From: Iodobacter ciconiae
GTDB taxonomy: Bacteria > Pseudomonadota > Gammaproteobacteria > Burkholderiales > Chitinibacteraceae
Assembly (NCBI RefSeq): GCF_003952345.1
Contig: NZ_CP034433.1
Coordinates: 558,001-622,000 of the forward strand
Direction of reading: 5' to 3'
Length of the DNA stretch: 64,000 nucleotides
Part shown: positions 27,701 through 36,226 of the stretch, piece after piece
Numbering within the stretch: position 1 is the first letter of the stretch
How the letters are laid out: each line of letters begins with the position of its first letter
The notes under the pieces: model-generated
What the model was told of the DNA's origin: nothing
What the model saw: only the letters and a program-made list of their open reading frames with translations
Database searches by the model: none
Translations under genes and position numbers: made by a program

Positions 27701-30338
27701 GGTCGTGTCAGGCTTACCAATCAAGCGTGGCATCATGAATAAGTTGCAAGTACAAGTTGCTAACACCTCGGCGGTGAGCATAGGTGGTGTGCGCGCAGTT
27801 GTACGATTGCCTGTTGACCGGGATGCAATTCAATTCAAAGATCACAAATCAGAGCCCGTCACACTTGCTCCGAATCAAACCTTATTGGTGCCTGTAATTG
27901 TTGGTGGCTATGCTGATCTGCCGGGAGCGCCTACTGCACAAGTTGGTGTAGAGATTGCCGCTAACGAAGGAGAGCTGGTCAAAGTAGTCCGTAACCAGAC
28001 AGTCAATGTGGTAGAAGGTGCGCTGGTTGTGGGTATGGCTAGCGACGAATTTACTCGTGGAGGTACAGGTAAACTTAAACTTACTATTGAAAACACAAGT
28101 GAAGTAGATATAGAGCTTTTGACAGCAACACACAACGGTGCCAACGAGTCCAACGAGCTGCGATTCAAACTGCTGGATGCTGATAATAATATTTTGGCAA
28201 CCCAAGCCTATAAACAGGTCTTTGGTGCCAATATCGTTACATTAACCAATGGTCAGACTGTTGCGCGCATTCCTGCTGGGAGCACGTACGTTTCCGACAC
28301 GTTTAACCTGAATGTGCCAGCCGCCAGCCCCAATAGTATCCGTGTTCGACTGGAAGTCGATAAATTGCGTTACCACAGTGGGCAGGAAGACGAGGTACAG
28401 ATCGCCGGGCGAGGATCAGAGCGAACCGTTTCTCTGTCGGATACTGCTTATTTCGGGAAAGTCACCCAAGTTACTCCTATTACCTCTTTTGGTGATCAGG
28501 ATATCGTCATTTCTGGTCACGCCTCGGATCGGGCCAGTAACACCCCTCTGCCTAATACACGCTTGAAGCTTATTTTGAATCAGCAGGGGTTTGAGCGTAA
28601 TTTCAACGTGCTGACTGATGCATCGGGCGAGTTTGTTTATACTTTTAAACCCTCCATCACAGATGCCGGGCTCTATAAAGTGAGCGCGGTGCATCCTGAG
28701 ATCACGGACCGGCCTGAACAAAAAGCCTTCACGATTAACCGGGTTATAGTGGGTCCTACACCCTATAAATTGGACGTACCTAAAAATTACCCGTTTATGA
28801 TTCCCTTTACTGCTCGCGCAGGTGTGGGTACATCAGCCACAAATCTACGATTGATATTGAATGCGGCATCTCAGCCTACTGGACAAATCCCAGCAGGTGT
28901 CAGTGTCCAATTGCCAGCACCACTGAGTCTGGCTGAGCGGCAGACGCTCAATCTGCCAGTACAATTTACTGCCAATAACGAGGCTCAGCCTTCGGGGACC
29001 TTAATTTTTGATGTGCTCAGCGATGAGCACGCCAGCACACCAATTGCTCAAGTTCGAGTTGATTTCACTCTGTCCGAAGCCAAACCCTATTTAATTAGTA
29101 CGCCTAGTTTGATTGAAACCGGTTTGGCGCAAGGCAGCAGTCAGGTGGAATCCGTTACGGTTAAAAACAATGGTTTGCAAGATGCACTTAACTTGCAATT
29201 CATGTTGAGTAAAACAGATGGTAACCCAGCTCCCGCGTGGGCCAGTATTGGCAGCGCTGCAAATGGTACTTTAGCTATTGGGCAAAGCCGCTCCATTGAC
29301 CTGGCATTTTCACCGCCAGCGGGGACTCCGGAAGGTATTTATGAGTTCAAACTTAAAGTCAGTGGCGACAATGTGCCCAGCCAAAGTCTCAATGTCTATG
29401 TGAGCCTTACGCAAAGCGGACAGGGTAGTGTGCTGTTCAAGGCCGCAGATATTTACACTGCAACCATTGGTAAAAACGGCAAACTTATCCCCGGTCTGGT
29501 GGGGGCCAGCATCACACTGCAAAACGAGGATGTGCCTACTGTGAGCCAGGAATTGGTGACTGATGTACTGGGTGAGGCCTTATTTCAGAATCTGCCTGCA
29601 GGTCGCTATAAATTCCGTGCCAAAGCCAGCAACCACCAGGAAATTGGCGGGCGCCTGATCATTAAGCCGGGCATTACGGCTAATCAACCCGTGTTTCTGG
29701 ATTACAACCTCATCTCTGTGGAGTGGAGCGTGCGTGAGATCACCATTCAGGATCGCTACGAGATCACACTCAATGCCACTTTTGAAACTGATGTACCTGC
29801 TGCCGTGGTTGTGATGCAACCCACCGGCATTAATTTGCCCAAGATGGCCGCAGGCGATGTGTTCTACGGGGAGTTGAATCTCACCAATTATGGCCTGATT
29901 CGCGCAGACAACGTTAAGCAACGTCTGCCACAGGGTGACGCTTATTTCCGCTACGAATTTTTGGTTGATGTACCAGCTACCTTGGAAGCCAAACAACGCG
30001 TCACAATTCCTTATCGGGTTATTGCACTGCAATCTCTGGAGACTGCGGCTAACAGTGGTACAGCTTCGGGGGGCGGCTGCCACAGCTACAGCAATAACTA
30101 TGCCGTTACTTGCGAATTTGTATGTGCCAATGGTGTGCAATCATCTTGTAGTGCATCTACCAGCTGGTTTTCGGTGAGCAATAGCTCTTGTGGTGGTGGA
30201 GCTGGGGTTGGTAGCGGCGGAGGCGGTGGCGGTGGCGGAGTAGGGGGCGGTTTTGGCGGCGGTGGATCCAGCACAACGATCCTGATGAAAAATAAGAAAT
30301 GCGTGTACGTACCTAAGGGTGGAATGCAATGCGACTGA
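24786..30338 (+). CDS. Giant secreted FN3/PKD repeat protein, main part (frameshifted)
   Basis: This 1850-codon frame lacks its own signal peptide and begins only at a TTG with no ribosome binding site, so it is the continuation of the frame at 23761. Domains seen: an Ig/FN3-like unit, a PKD domain (about 113-188, with YLWNFGDGRSSSTTNPSVRYTQPGVY), repeated FN3/Ig-like and Big-like units (to about 980), CARDB-like repeats (about 990-1550), a carboxypeptidase-regulatory-like repeat (about 1560-1640) and a conserved VEWSVREITIQDRYEI block. The end is a cysteine-containing, glycine-rich tail closing in KKCVYVPKGGMQCD. It is probably a surface or secreted adhesin-like protein. It overlaps the Rhs gene start by 10 bases. 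Confidence 0.7.
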   Translation: MSQPVSIDQAAPEGRMLFAAQTGPSSVEWRFSATDSLSGVERLRLQIASDASFANLLLDTPLSASTTSYNYAAAIAGQRLFGRIIVTDLAGNVSDPSISSDVQILPPPQAAFTANILTGEAPLEPAFQNTSAGEATAYLWNFGDGRSSSTTNPSVRYTQPGVYAVILRASGLGGSTEVSKDITVTPDVTKPVINLPTINGAPISSTVLIQKAETIYFGVSDASGVDGVRAEMAGSAVALQNLGGGSYQFNIDPLQYANGDYVLSLVVNDVAGNTTTLNVPVNINLPPPGAPTLSSVLPAKTNQASVRVRGSSPLGAEAQFYLNGIAQSSWIPVISQIFEADLILSEGINTITAVVRNNRGISTASNGLSTIFDTSKPNGPSGLTASSLAQGKVRLAWMPSQDAASVGHVVWRSISAFDAPAQGTLLTLSPIAGASFEDMPPIDGNYYYRVASVNQLGTYSKLSNAAQATADNAVPKALSITYTSLGKVDAATGRYGQGRVNLVLTTSEALQTVPYLSVVPQGGAPIPVELQKVSETVYNGNFLVDANTPSGVANLLFSARDMVGNRGTEVLAGATLHIDTQGPTLSSITLNPAAPIKNDSAQLVQATFGFSKSPALTPQIKYLLSGPLRSSVAVANLTRTNNTTYTASFSLPSDAGLGGSESLSFSHQSQDDLDNVSTKVPAFNRHQVYQGSLPPLDAPFGFGAKALAGGKVKLMWQAVSEAGSYQIYRQAPGGTLQALTRTAGIEYIDQTPADGRYSYAIATVRQANGQESLSAQTAAIEVLASATAPGAPHNLTLNLTGQGIYAAWQPPLSSTVDYYNLYRANGTTISNIEGLTPIKVRIKSAQIYDTSPSPKQGAYVVTAVDAAGNESAISNSAYLNASLLPVRDVQIEQLDSNLPVISWTVPNGNVSGYLVYVGPDASKSRLSPNPVTSTRITDTGFTSGERRYTIASIDANGVEMPRTVLLPSISSQVVSGLPIKRGIMNKLQVQVANTSAVSIGGVRAVVRLPVDRDAIQFKDHKSEPVTLAPNQTLLVPVIVGGYADLPGAPTAQVGVEIAANEGELVKVVRNQTVNVVEGALVVGMASDEFTRGGTGKLKLTIENTSEVDIELLTATHNGANESNELRFKLLDADNNILATQAYKQVFGANIVTLTNGQTVARIPAGSTYVSDTFNLNVPAASPNSIRVRLEVDKLRYHSGQEDEVQIAGRGSERTVSLSDTAYFGKVTQVTPITSFGDQDIVISGHASDRASNTPLPNTRLKLILNQQGFERNFNVLTDASGEFVYTFKPSITDAGLYKVSAVHPEITDRPEQKAFTINRVIVGPTPYKLDVPKNYPFMIPFTARAGVGTSATNLRLILNAASQPTGQIPAGVSVQLPAPLSLAERQTLNLPVQFTANNEAQPSGTLIFDVLSDEHASTPIAQVRVDFTLSEAKPYLISTPSLIETGLAQGSSQVESVTVKNNGLQDALNLQFMLSKTDGNPAPAWASIGSAANGTLAIGQSRSIDLAFSPPAGTPEGIYEFKLKVSGDNVPSQSLNVYVSLTQSGQGSVLFKAADIYTATIGKNGKLIPGLVGASITLQNEDVPTVSQELVTDVLGEALFQNLPAGRYKFRAKASNHQEIGGRLIIKPGITANQPVFLDYNLISVEWSVREITIQDRYEITLNATFETDVPAAVVVMQPTGINLPKMAAGDVFYGELNLTNYGLIRADNVKQRLPQGDAYFRYEFLVDVPATLEAKQRVTIPYRVIALQSLETAANSGTASGGGCHSYSNNYAVTCEFVCANGVQSSCSASTSWFSVSNSSCGGGAGVGSGGGGGGGGVGGGFGGGGSSTTILMKNKKCVYVPKGGMQCD

Positions 30339-33300
30339 TTGAGAGTATCAAAATGAAGAAATACGGCTCCCAGCGTTTACTGGCACTCGTTTTTTTTCTT
30401 ACTGCTGCCATAGGTCCTGTTCTCACTCAAGCCCAGAGCGTTCCGTCAAGCAGTATGGGGGTGAGTGTGAGCTTACCCAATGGCTACGCCAATATTAGTC
30501 CGCAATCCATGCGCCTGATGAGTACTACTGGTGAAGTACGTTGGGTGCGGATGTGGGACGGGCAGGAATGGAAATTCCAACCGCAATGGGAAAGCCTCTC
30601 GCAGAGTTGGAAAAATCTTACCGGCAGCCAAAGCGCAGACACCACAGCAGGCACTGTCTCCAGTGGGGGGATGGCTGCTTTGTCTTCGGGGAGCGGCTCT
30701 GGAGGAGGGTGCTGGGTTTGGGTAGATGAAGACTGGCAACCCTCGTCCGGTGGCGGCACAGTGTTGATTGGGGGCATCCCCGAAGCGGGTCCCATGCTGG
30801 CGGCACGTACTACTCCGTTTAACCGGCTAATGGGCGAAGCCCGTGTGGATTACCCGCCAGTTCAGCGCGTCAGTGTAGATTACGCCAGCCTCTGCGCAGG
30901 TTCCAGTATTAGTGGGAGTAATAGTTTTAGGGATACTGAAGGTATCCGTCGTATCAATGAACTCTATCTGGGAGACAGCGGGCGTTACGCCTTCAACAAT
31001 CGCAGCATTCTCGAAAAGCGTGCTGTGCAGCAACTGTCCACTTCCCCAGCAGTTAGCGCATATAGCCAACTGGCCAGCGGGCGCGTCACGCTTAGTGCGC
31101 AGACTAATCACAAAGGCTTTCGATGGGTTGATCGGGGAGGGGACTGGATCGACTACAACACCCAAGGCCAGGTAGTAGCCTATGGAGACCGTAATGCTAA
31201 TACCGTTTGGATGTTTCGCGACACAAATGGCATCCTGCGAGGCGTGGTGGATGCTAATGGCAGGGTACTTTGGAGCCTGCACTACACGGGAGAACTACTT
31301 ACCGAAGTTAAAGACTATCCAGCCAGTGGCATTACGGGTGATTTACCCAGTCGCAGTGTTAAATATCAGTACGATGACAAAAATCGCCTTATCAAGGTCA
31401 CTGACGTGCGCGGTAATGTCACCCAGTATGACTACGATGCTGGCAACCGTATCACTAAGGTTACTGATCCGGAAGGCCGGGTGGAGCAACTGGTTTACAG
31501 TGGCGACACTGTCAAGCAGCGCATCGCACCTGATGGTGGGGTGACCGATTACATATTTGATTACGACGATACTAACAAACAGTTTGTTAGCAAGATTAGC
31601 GGGCCTGAAACCTCAGCAGGCAGGCGTGTGGACGATTTTACTCATAACAGGGTGGGCAAGCTGGTACGGCAAGTTGTTAACGGACGCACGGAAGCTGAGG
31701 TGCGCTACGATACAGGCGCACATGCCGAAATTGCAACGAATGCCCGTGGTTTTGTGACACGTACTACCACTAATGAATTTGATCAGATCACAGAAGTAAT
31801 CCATCCGGATGGTGCAGTTACAAAACACACTTATTCGGCGTTGCATTTGCGTATGACTGAGAAAACCGACGAGCTCGGCATCAAGACCCAGTACCAGTAC
31901 GACACACGCGGTAATTTGCTCAAAAAGGTCGAAGGTGCAGGAAAAGCTGATGAGCGTATTACTGAATACACCCGCAATAGTCTGGGGCAACCTATTAGTA
32001 TCTCTCGCAAAGGTCGTGCTGAGACCAACGGAATTATTACTGCAGATGCCACCTGGCAGTTTACTTTTGACGCTCAAGGCAAAATTAGCCAAACCACTGA
32101 CCCTGAGGGGCATGTCCGGCGCTATCAGTATGATCGCTCTGGTAATTTAATTGCTTACACCGATCCTTTAGGTAAGGTTACTCGGTACGAGGTGGATGCA
32201 GACGGCAACCTTATTAAAGAGACTAACCCACTGGGGCATAGCCGCAGCTATGTTTACGACAAGGTTGGTAATCTCATCAGTGAGACCGATGCCCGTGGCA
32301 AAGCCACGTTGATGGCTTTTGATGCCATGAATCGGAGTCTGCAAAGCACCAGCCCCATTGGGGGGGTGGCTAAGGTGCAATACAACGCCCAAGGATTGCC
32401 AATTGCAGAAACCGACGAGGATGGTCGGCGTAACCAGATTGAGTACGACAACTTTCAGCGCCTGACACAGCAAATCGATGGTAAAGGCAATATCACGAGT
32501 CATGAATACACCTTGGCCGATGGTAGCGGCGGTACTATGGGGTCTTTGTTTGCTCCCACGCAGACTCGCTACCCCACTTATGCCGAGCAAAAACGCTTTG
32601 ATGCTGGTGAGCGTCTGACCAGTCACACCATACTCAACCCTACCCCTTTGGGTACTGAAGGGCTGATCAACACCAATAAATACGACAAGGGTGGGCGCGT
32701 CACCGAGACCACTAATCCTGACGGCAAGACCAACTACTTTGCGTACGACGCCTATGGCCGCACCACACGTTTCACTAATTCGCTAGGCGAGTCGGTAGAG
32801 CTCACCTGGGATGTGCGCAGTAACCTCATTCAAGTCAAGGATGCAAAAGGCAACACCACCAGGTTTGAATATGACCGCGCCAACCGCTTGGTCAAAGAGA
32901 CCTTGCCGCTCGGCCAGGTGACGGCCTATACCTTTGATGCCAAAGGCAACCGCCAAAGCGTTACTGATCCGGCAGGCAACCGTACCCAGTACAGCTATGA
33001 TGCAGCGGATCGTCCTACCAAGACGGAGGTTTTTGTTGCAGGAGCCAACAGTGCCAGCCTCACCTACACCTTCGCCCACGATGAAAACGACCAGCTCACC
33101 GGCTGGAGTGATGGCACCAAAAGCGCGACTTATACCTACGACGACGCGGGCCGCAAAACTGGGGAAACCGTCAACTACGGTAACAGTGTCAGTCTGAGCT
33201 ACGTTTACACCTACACCTCGGCAGGCTACGTCAAAAGCCTCACCTATCCCGATGGCACACAGGTCGATTACAGCTTTGACGCCCATGGCGAGCTGGGCGG

Positions 33301-35341
33301 CATCAGTATCCCCGGCGAAGGCAACTTCAGCGTCAACGAATGGAACTGGGTCGCGCCCAAGAAGCTCACTTTCCCGGGCGGCAGTACCCGAGAAATGAGC
33401 CATGACGGCCTGCTTAAAATGACCGGGCTCAAAGTCAAGAACCCAGGTCAGCAGACCATCTTTGAAATTGCCAACCAATACGGCAAGCGCGATCAAATTA
33501 CCCAGAAAGCACTCACTGATGCTACGGGCATCAGCAGCAACACCCTGACCCAGCAATACCGCTACGATGATGAGCAACGCCTGACCCAAGTGAGCCGCGA
33601 CATGGGTGGTCTGTTCGGGCAAAGCCTTGAAACCTTTGGGTTTGATGCCGTAGGCAATCGCACTAGCCACAGCGTGGTCAATGGTACACTCACTTATGAC
33701 GCTAACAACCGCCTGATTCAGCGCGGTACTGGCAGCAATGCCATAGCCTACCAGTACGATGCCAACGGTAACCTCAACCAACAAACTACGGGTAGTAGCG
33801 GTAGTATCGGCAGCATTCGTAAATACCAATACGACCCGCTCAACCGTCTCATCGCTATCCGTGATGGCGCAGACCAATTGGTCGCGCAGTACGAGTACGA
33901 CCCCTTCGATCTGCGTCTGGTCAAAACCCTGTACCGTGACGAAACCGGTCAGCCGCTGGCTACCCCCAAGCGCATTCACTATCTGTACAGCGATGACGGG
34001 CTGATCGCCGAAGCCAATGCCCAAGCTCAAGTCACCACCCAATATGGCTGGAAGCCCAATGGGCAGTGGAGCACCGATCCCGTTTTTATCAAAACTACCA
34101 TTCTGGGTACGCAAGGCAATTCGGCGCAAACTGCCTACGCCTACTTCCACAACGACCACCTGGGCACCCCACTGCGTGCCACTAATCAGGCGGGCGAACT
34201 TGTCTGGCGTGCTGAGCATAGTAGCTTAGGTGTTGCTACTCTTTCACCTGATAATCGTCTTACAAACAATCTGCGCTACGCTGGTCAGTACTTTGACACC
34301 GAGAGCGGCCTGCACTATAACACTCGGCGTTATTACGACCCTATTGCTGGGCGCTACATTACCCAAGATCCGATTGGCATAGCAGGCGGCTGGAACCTCT
34401 ATGACTACGCCAATGGCGACCCGGCCAATCAACTCGATCCCAAAGGCGAATGGGTGTGGGTGGTCATCAATGTGGCGATGACGGTATACGACCTCTACAC
34501 CGAATACCAACAATACAAAGAAACGGGTTGTATTGACTGGACGCGTCTTATCCCAATGCCCAAGTGGATTCCGCGGCTCAAGTGGCTCCCAAAACGCATC
34601 CGTAAGTGTAGCAACCCCTGCGAATGTCTGATGGGCGGTGGCGGTAAGAATAGCTTTACCCCGGACACCCTGGTTCATGCCCTGGATGAACATGGTCAGG
34701 CCACGCTCAAACCAATTGCCAGTCTGAAGCTGGGCGACAAAGTGCTGGCCAAGAGCGAGTGGAAGGCACAAGGCGAGAATCTGTCTTACGAGCTCATTAC
34801 CGACATCATCAGTACACCCAACCAAGAGCAGAAGTGGGTGGACATCACCCTGCAAGACGGTAAGACCATTACTGCTACCCAAGGGCATCCGTTCAATACG
34901 CCCGAGGGATGGCGTGACGCGGTGATGCTGAAGAAGGGCGACAAACTGACACTCAAGGGCGATGTTGATTCAGATCGAATGCTGGAAATTACCAGCGTCA
35001 CCCACCGCACCGAGACCCAAACCACCTACAACCTGGAAGTGGCCAATGCGCATACTTTCTTTGTGGGGGCGGAGGGGGTGTTGGTGCATAACGGCATGTT
35101 TCCACGACCCGTAAAAAATAAAGGTCGCCAAGAAAATTACGATACATATGGCCGTTATCAATGTGAGCAATGTGGGGTTGAGTGCGTTCTACCTAAGCGC
35201 CACAAAAAAGGGGAGCGCCCTCCAGATAATGAAGCACATGGCGATCACATCGAGCCTGCTGCATTGGGTGGCCCGGATACTTTGGATAACTTCCAATTGC
35301 TTTGCCGTAAATGTAATTTGGCGAAAGGAGCAAAACCATGA
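30329..35341 (+). CDS. Sec-exported Rhs polymorphic toxin with Hint and HNH nuclease C-terminus
   Basis: A 1670-residue protein. AAGGGTGGA precedes ATG 30329; ATG 30353 (MKKYGSQRLLALVFF..) is an alternative that starts right at a Sec signal peptide ending near LTQAQS. A Gly/Ser-rich N-terminal region with GGGCWVWVDEDW precedes many YD repeats (about 330-1330), then an Rhs core end (RYYDPIAGRYITQDPIG, about residue 1335-1352). A pretoxin Hint domain (about 1442-1588) starts SFTPDTLV, with Ser where inteins often have Cys, and ends in VLVHN. The toxin tip (about 1590-1670) is an HNH nuclease: CEQC, HGDHIEPAALGGPDTLDN, CRKCN. The immunity gene overlaps its stop (ATGA). A signal peptide instead of a PAAR/VgrG link suggests export by Sec and a second step, not type VI secretion. 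Confidence 0.88.
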   Translation: MRLIESIKMKKYGSQRLLALVFFLTAAIGPVLTQAQSVPSSSMGVSVSLPNGYANISPQSMRLMSTTGEVRWVRMWDGQEWKFQPQWESLSQSWKNLTGSQSADTTAGTVSSGGMAALSSGSGSGGGCWVWVDEDWQPSSGGGTVLIGGIPEAGPMLAARTTPFNRLMGEARVDYPPVQRVSVDYASLCAGSSISGSNSFRDTEGIRRINELYLGDSGRYAFNNRSILEKRAVQQLSTSPAVSAYSQLASGRVTLSAQTNHKGFRWVDRGGDWIDYNTQGQVVAYGDRNANTVWMFRDTNGILRGVVDANGRVLWSLHYTGELLTEVKDYPASGITGDLPSRSVKYQYDDKNRLIKVTDVRGNVTQYDYDAGNRITKVTDPEGRVEQLVYSGDTVKQRIAPDGGVTDYIFDYDDTNKQFVSKISGPETSAGRRVDDFTHNRVGKLVRQVVNGRTEAEVRYDTGAHAEIATNARGFVTRTTTNEFDQITEVIHPDGAVTKHTYSALHLRMTEKTDELGIKTQYQYDTRGNLLKKVEGAGKADERITEYTRNSLGQPISISRKGRAETNGIITADATWQFTFDAQGKISQTTDPEGHVRRYQYDRSGNLIAYTDPLGKVTRYEVDADGNLIKETNPLGHSRSYVYDKVGNLISETDARGKATLMAFDAMNRSLQSTSPIGGVAKVQYNAQGLPIAETDEDGRRNQIEYDNFQRLTQQIDGKGNITSHEYTLADGSGGTMGSLFAPTQTRYPTYAEQKRFDAGERLTSHTILNPTPLGTEGLINTNKYDKGGRVTETTNPDGKTNYFAYDAYGRTTRFTNSLGESVELTWDVRSNLIQVKDAKGNTTRFEYDRANRLVKETLPLGQVTAYTFDAKGNRQSVTDPAGNRTQYSYDAADRPTKTEVFVAGANSASLTYTFAHDENDQLTGWSDGTKSATYTYDDAGRKTGETVNYGNSVSLSYVYTYTSAGYVKSLTYPDGTQVDYSFDAHGELGGISIPGEGNFSVNEWNWVAPKKLTFPGGSTREMSHDGLLKMTGLKVKNPGQQTIFEIANQYGKRDQITQKALTDATGISSNTLTQQYRYDDEQRLTQVSRDMGGLFGQSLETFGFDAVGNRTSHSVVNGTLTYDANNRLIQRGTGSNAIAYQYDANGNLNQQTTGSSGSIGSIRKYQYDPLNRLIAIRDGADQLVAQYEYDPFDLRLVKTLYRDETGQPLATPKRIHYLYSDDGLIAEANAQAQVTTQYGWKPNGQWSTDPVFIKTTILGTQGNSAQTAYAYFHNDHLGTPLRATNQAGELVWRAEHSSLGVATLSPDNRLTNNLRYAGQYFDTESGLHYNTRRYYDPIAGRYITQDPIGIAGGWNLYDYANGDPANQLDPKGEWVWVVINVAMTVYDLYTEYQQYKETGCIDWTRLIPMPKWIPRLKWLPKRIRKCSNPCECLMGGGGKNSFTPDTLVHALDEHGQATLKPIASLKLGDKVLAKSEWKAQGENLSYELITDIISTPNQEQKWVDITLQDGKTITATQGHPFNTPEGWRDAVMLKKGDKLTLKGDVDSDRMLEITSVTHRTETQTTYNLEVANAHTFFVGAEGVLVHNGMFPRPVKNKGRQENYDTYGRYQCEQCGVECVLPKRHKKGERPPDNEAHGDHIEPAALGGPDTLDNFQLLCRKCNLAKGAKP

Positions 35342-35826
35342 CACTAGGCTCCGAAAGTTTGTTGAAAGTGGTTTTCTCCGTTGATACAGGGGATGGGCCA
35401 CTGCCAAAACTCAAAAAAGAGTCAATCTGGGGAGAGCCAAAAGGAAAACGTAAGGCCGTTTTGAGGAATGTTCCATTTTTTGCTTGTAATGTGGCCTTGG
35501 GTGATTTGATTGAATTCAAGACCGAAAGCAATGAACATGTATTTATATGCGTTCGCGAGCCAAGCTCAAACTCGACGGTGCACTGCTTTTGTTTTAATCC
35601 ACCACTATTGGCCATCGTCAAGACAGCGTTGCTAACTGTTGGTTGCACTATTGAGATCGGCCCGATTCCTGAATACCTTGCTATTAATGTTCCATCAGTC
35701 CAGGCTGCAAATTGCATCAAGGCTTTAATGATTGAACATGCAGCCTCAGAGCAGTTGTGCTTTCAGGTTTCTTGCAGCCGACACCCGGATGTGTTGGAAG
35801 AGAAATTTGAGGACGATTCCGCATGA
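35338..35826 (+). CDS. DUF4265-like putative immunity protein
   Basis: A 162-residue soluble protein without signal peptide, whose ATG overlaps the Rhs stop by four bases (ATGA). The segment ESIWGEPKGKRKAVLRNVPFFACNVALGDLIEF resembles DUF4265 proteins, a family repeatedly found next to polymorphic toxins. Position directly after the HNH toxin tip and cytosolic location fit an immunity role that would protect against the nuclease; this role is inferred, not shown. AAAGGAG just upstream is a strong ribosome binding site. Its own stop overlaps the next gene's start (ATGA). Confidence 0.65.
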   Translation: MTLGSESLLKVVFSVDTGDGPLPKLKKESIWGEPKGKRKAVLRNVPFFACNVALGDLIEFKTESNEHVFICVREPSSNSTVHCFCFNPPLLAIVKTALLTVGCTIEIGPIPEYLAINVPSVQAANCIKALMIEHAASEQLCFQVSCSRHPDVLEEKFEDDSA

Positions 35827-36200
35827 AAAACCTCATCGGCTTGACTCTGGTCATCCTACTCGCCAGCCACATTGCTTGGAAACAATGGGGCCGCGATAGT
35901 GCCTCATCAGACTTGACCACTACCCAAATCCAGCAGCTTGCCGCCAGCGTCAAAGCCGAAGAAGTGGTTATGTACAGCACCACCGAGTGCCCGCATTGCA
36001 GAGAAGCCAAAGGCTGGCTGGCGCAAAACGGCTTTGCCTTCACCGAATGCAACATGAGCAACGATCCGCGCTGCGAGGTCGAGTTCAAAACCTATGGTGC
36101 CGATGGCACCCCATTTCTGGTGATCCGGCGCGGCGGCAAAGAGCGCCACATGAAAGACGGGTTTGACTCCGATGAATTTTTAGCGGCATTGCGGGGTTGA
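35823..36200 (+). CDS. Membrane-anchored glutaredoxin/thioredoxin-fold protein
   Basis: A 125-residue protein with one N-terminal membrane segment (LIGLTLVILLASHIAW), placing the rest in the periplasm. The redox domain starts EEVVMYSTTECPHCREAKGWLAQNGF with a CPHC active site and has a TPFLVIRRGG cis-proline loop, as in glutaredoxin-like proteins. CPHC is the DsbA-type dipeptide, so oxidation of cysteines is possible. The cysteine-bearing secreted proteins encoded next to it are likely clients (inference). ATGA coupling to the immunity gene puts it in the same operon. Confidence 0.8.
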   Translation: MKNLIGLTLVILLASHIAWKQWGRDSASSDLTTTQIQQLAASVKAEEVVMYSTTECPHCREAKGWLAQNGFAFTECNMSNDPRCEVEFKTYGADGTPFLVIRRGGKERHMKDGFDSDEFLAALRG

Positions 36201-36226
36201 TGCAATGTGCATGAAGGAAACACACG

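Noticed and set aside
29500..30140. Antisense frame in the giant gene (29580-30140)
   Set aside because: The + strand reads a continuous conserved domain here; the antisense product has no recognisable features.
32783..34219. A 478-codon open frame antisense to the Rhs gene
   Set aside because: It lies fully inside the YD-repeat region, whose codon use leaves the opposite strand open; the product has no recognisable domain and no ribosome binding site, while the + strand protein is a clear Rhs.
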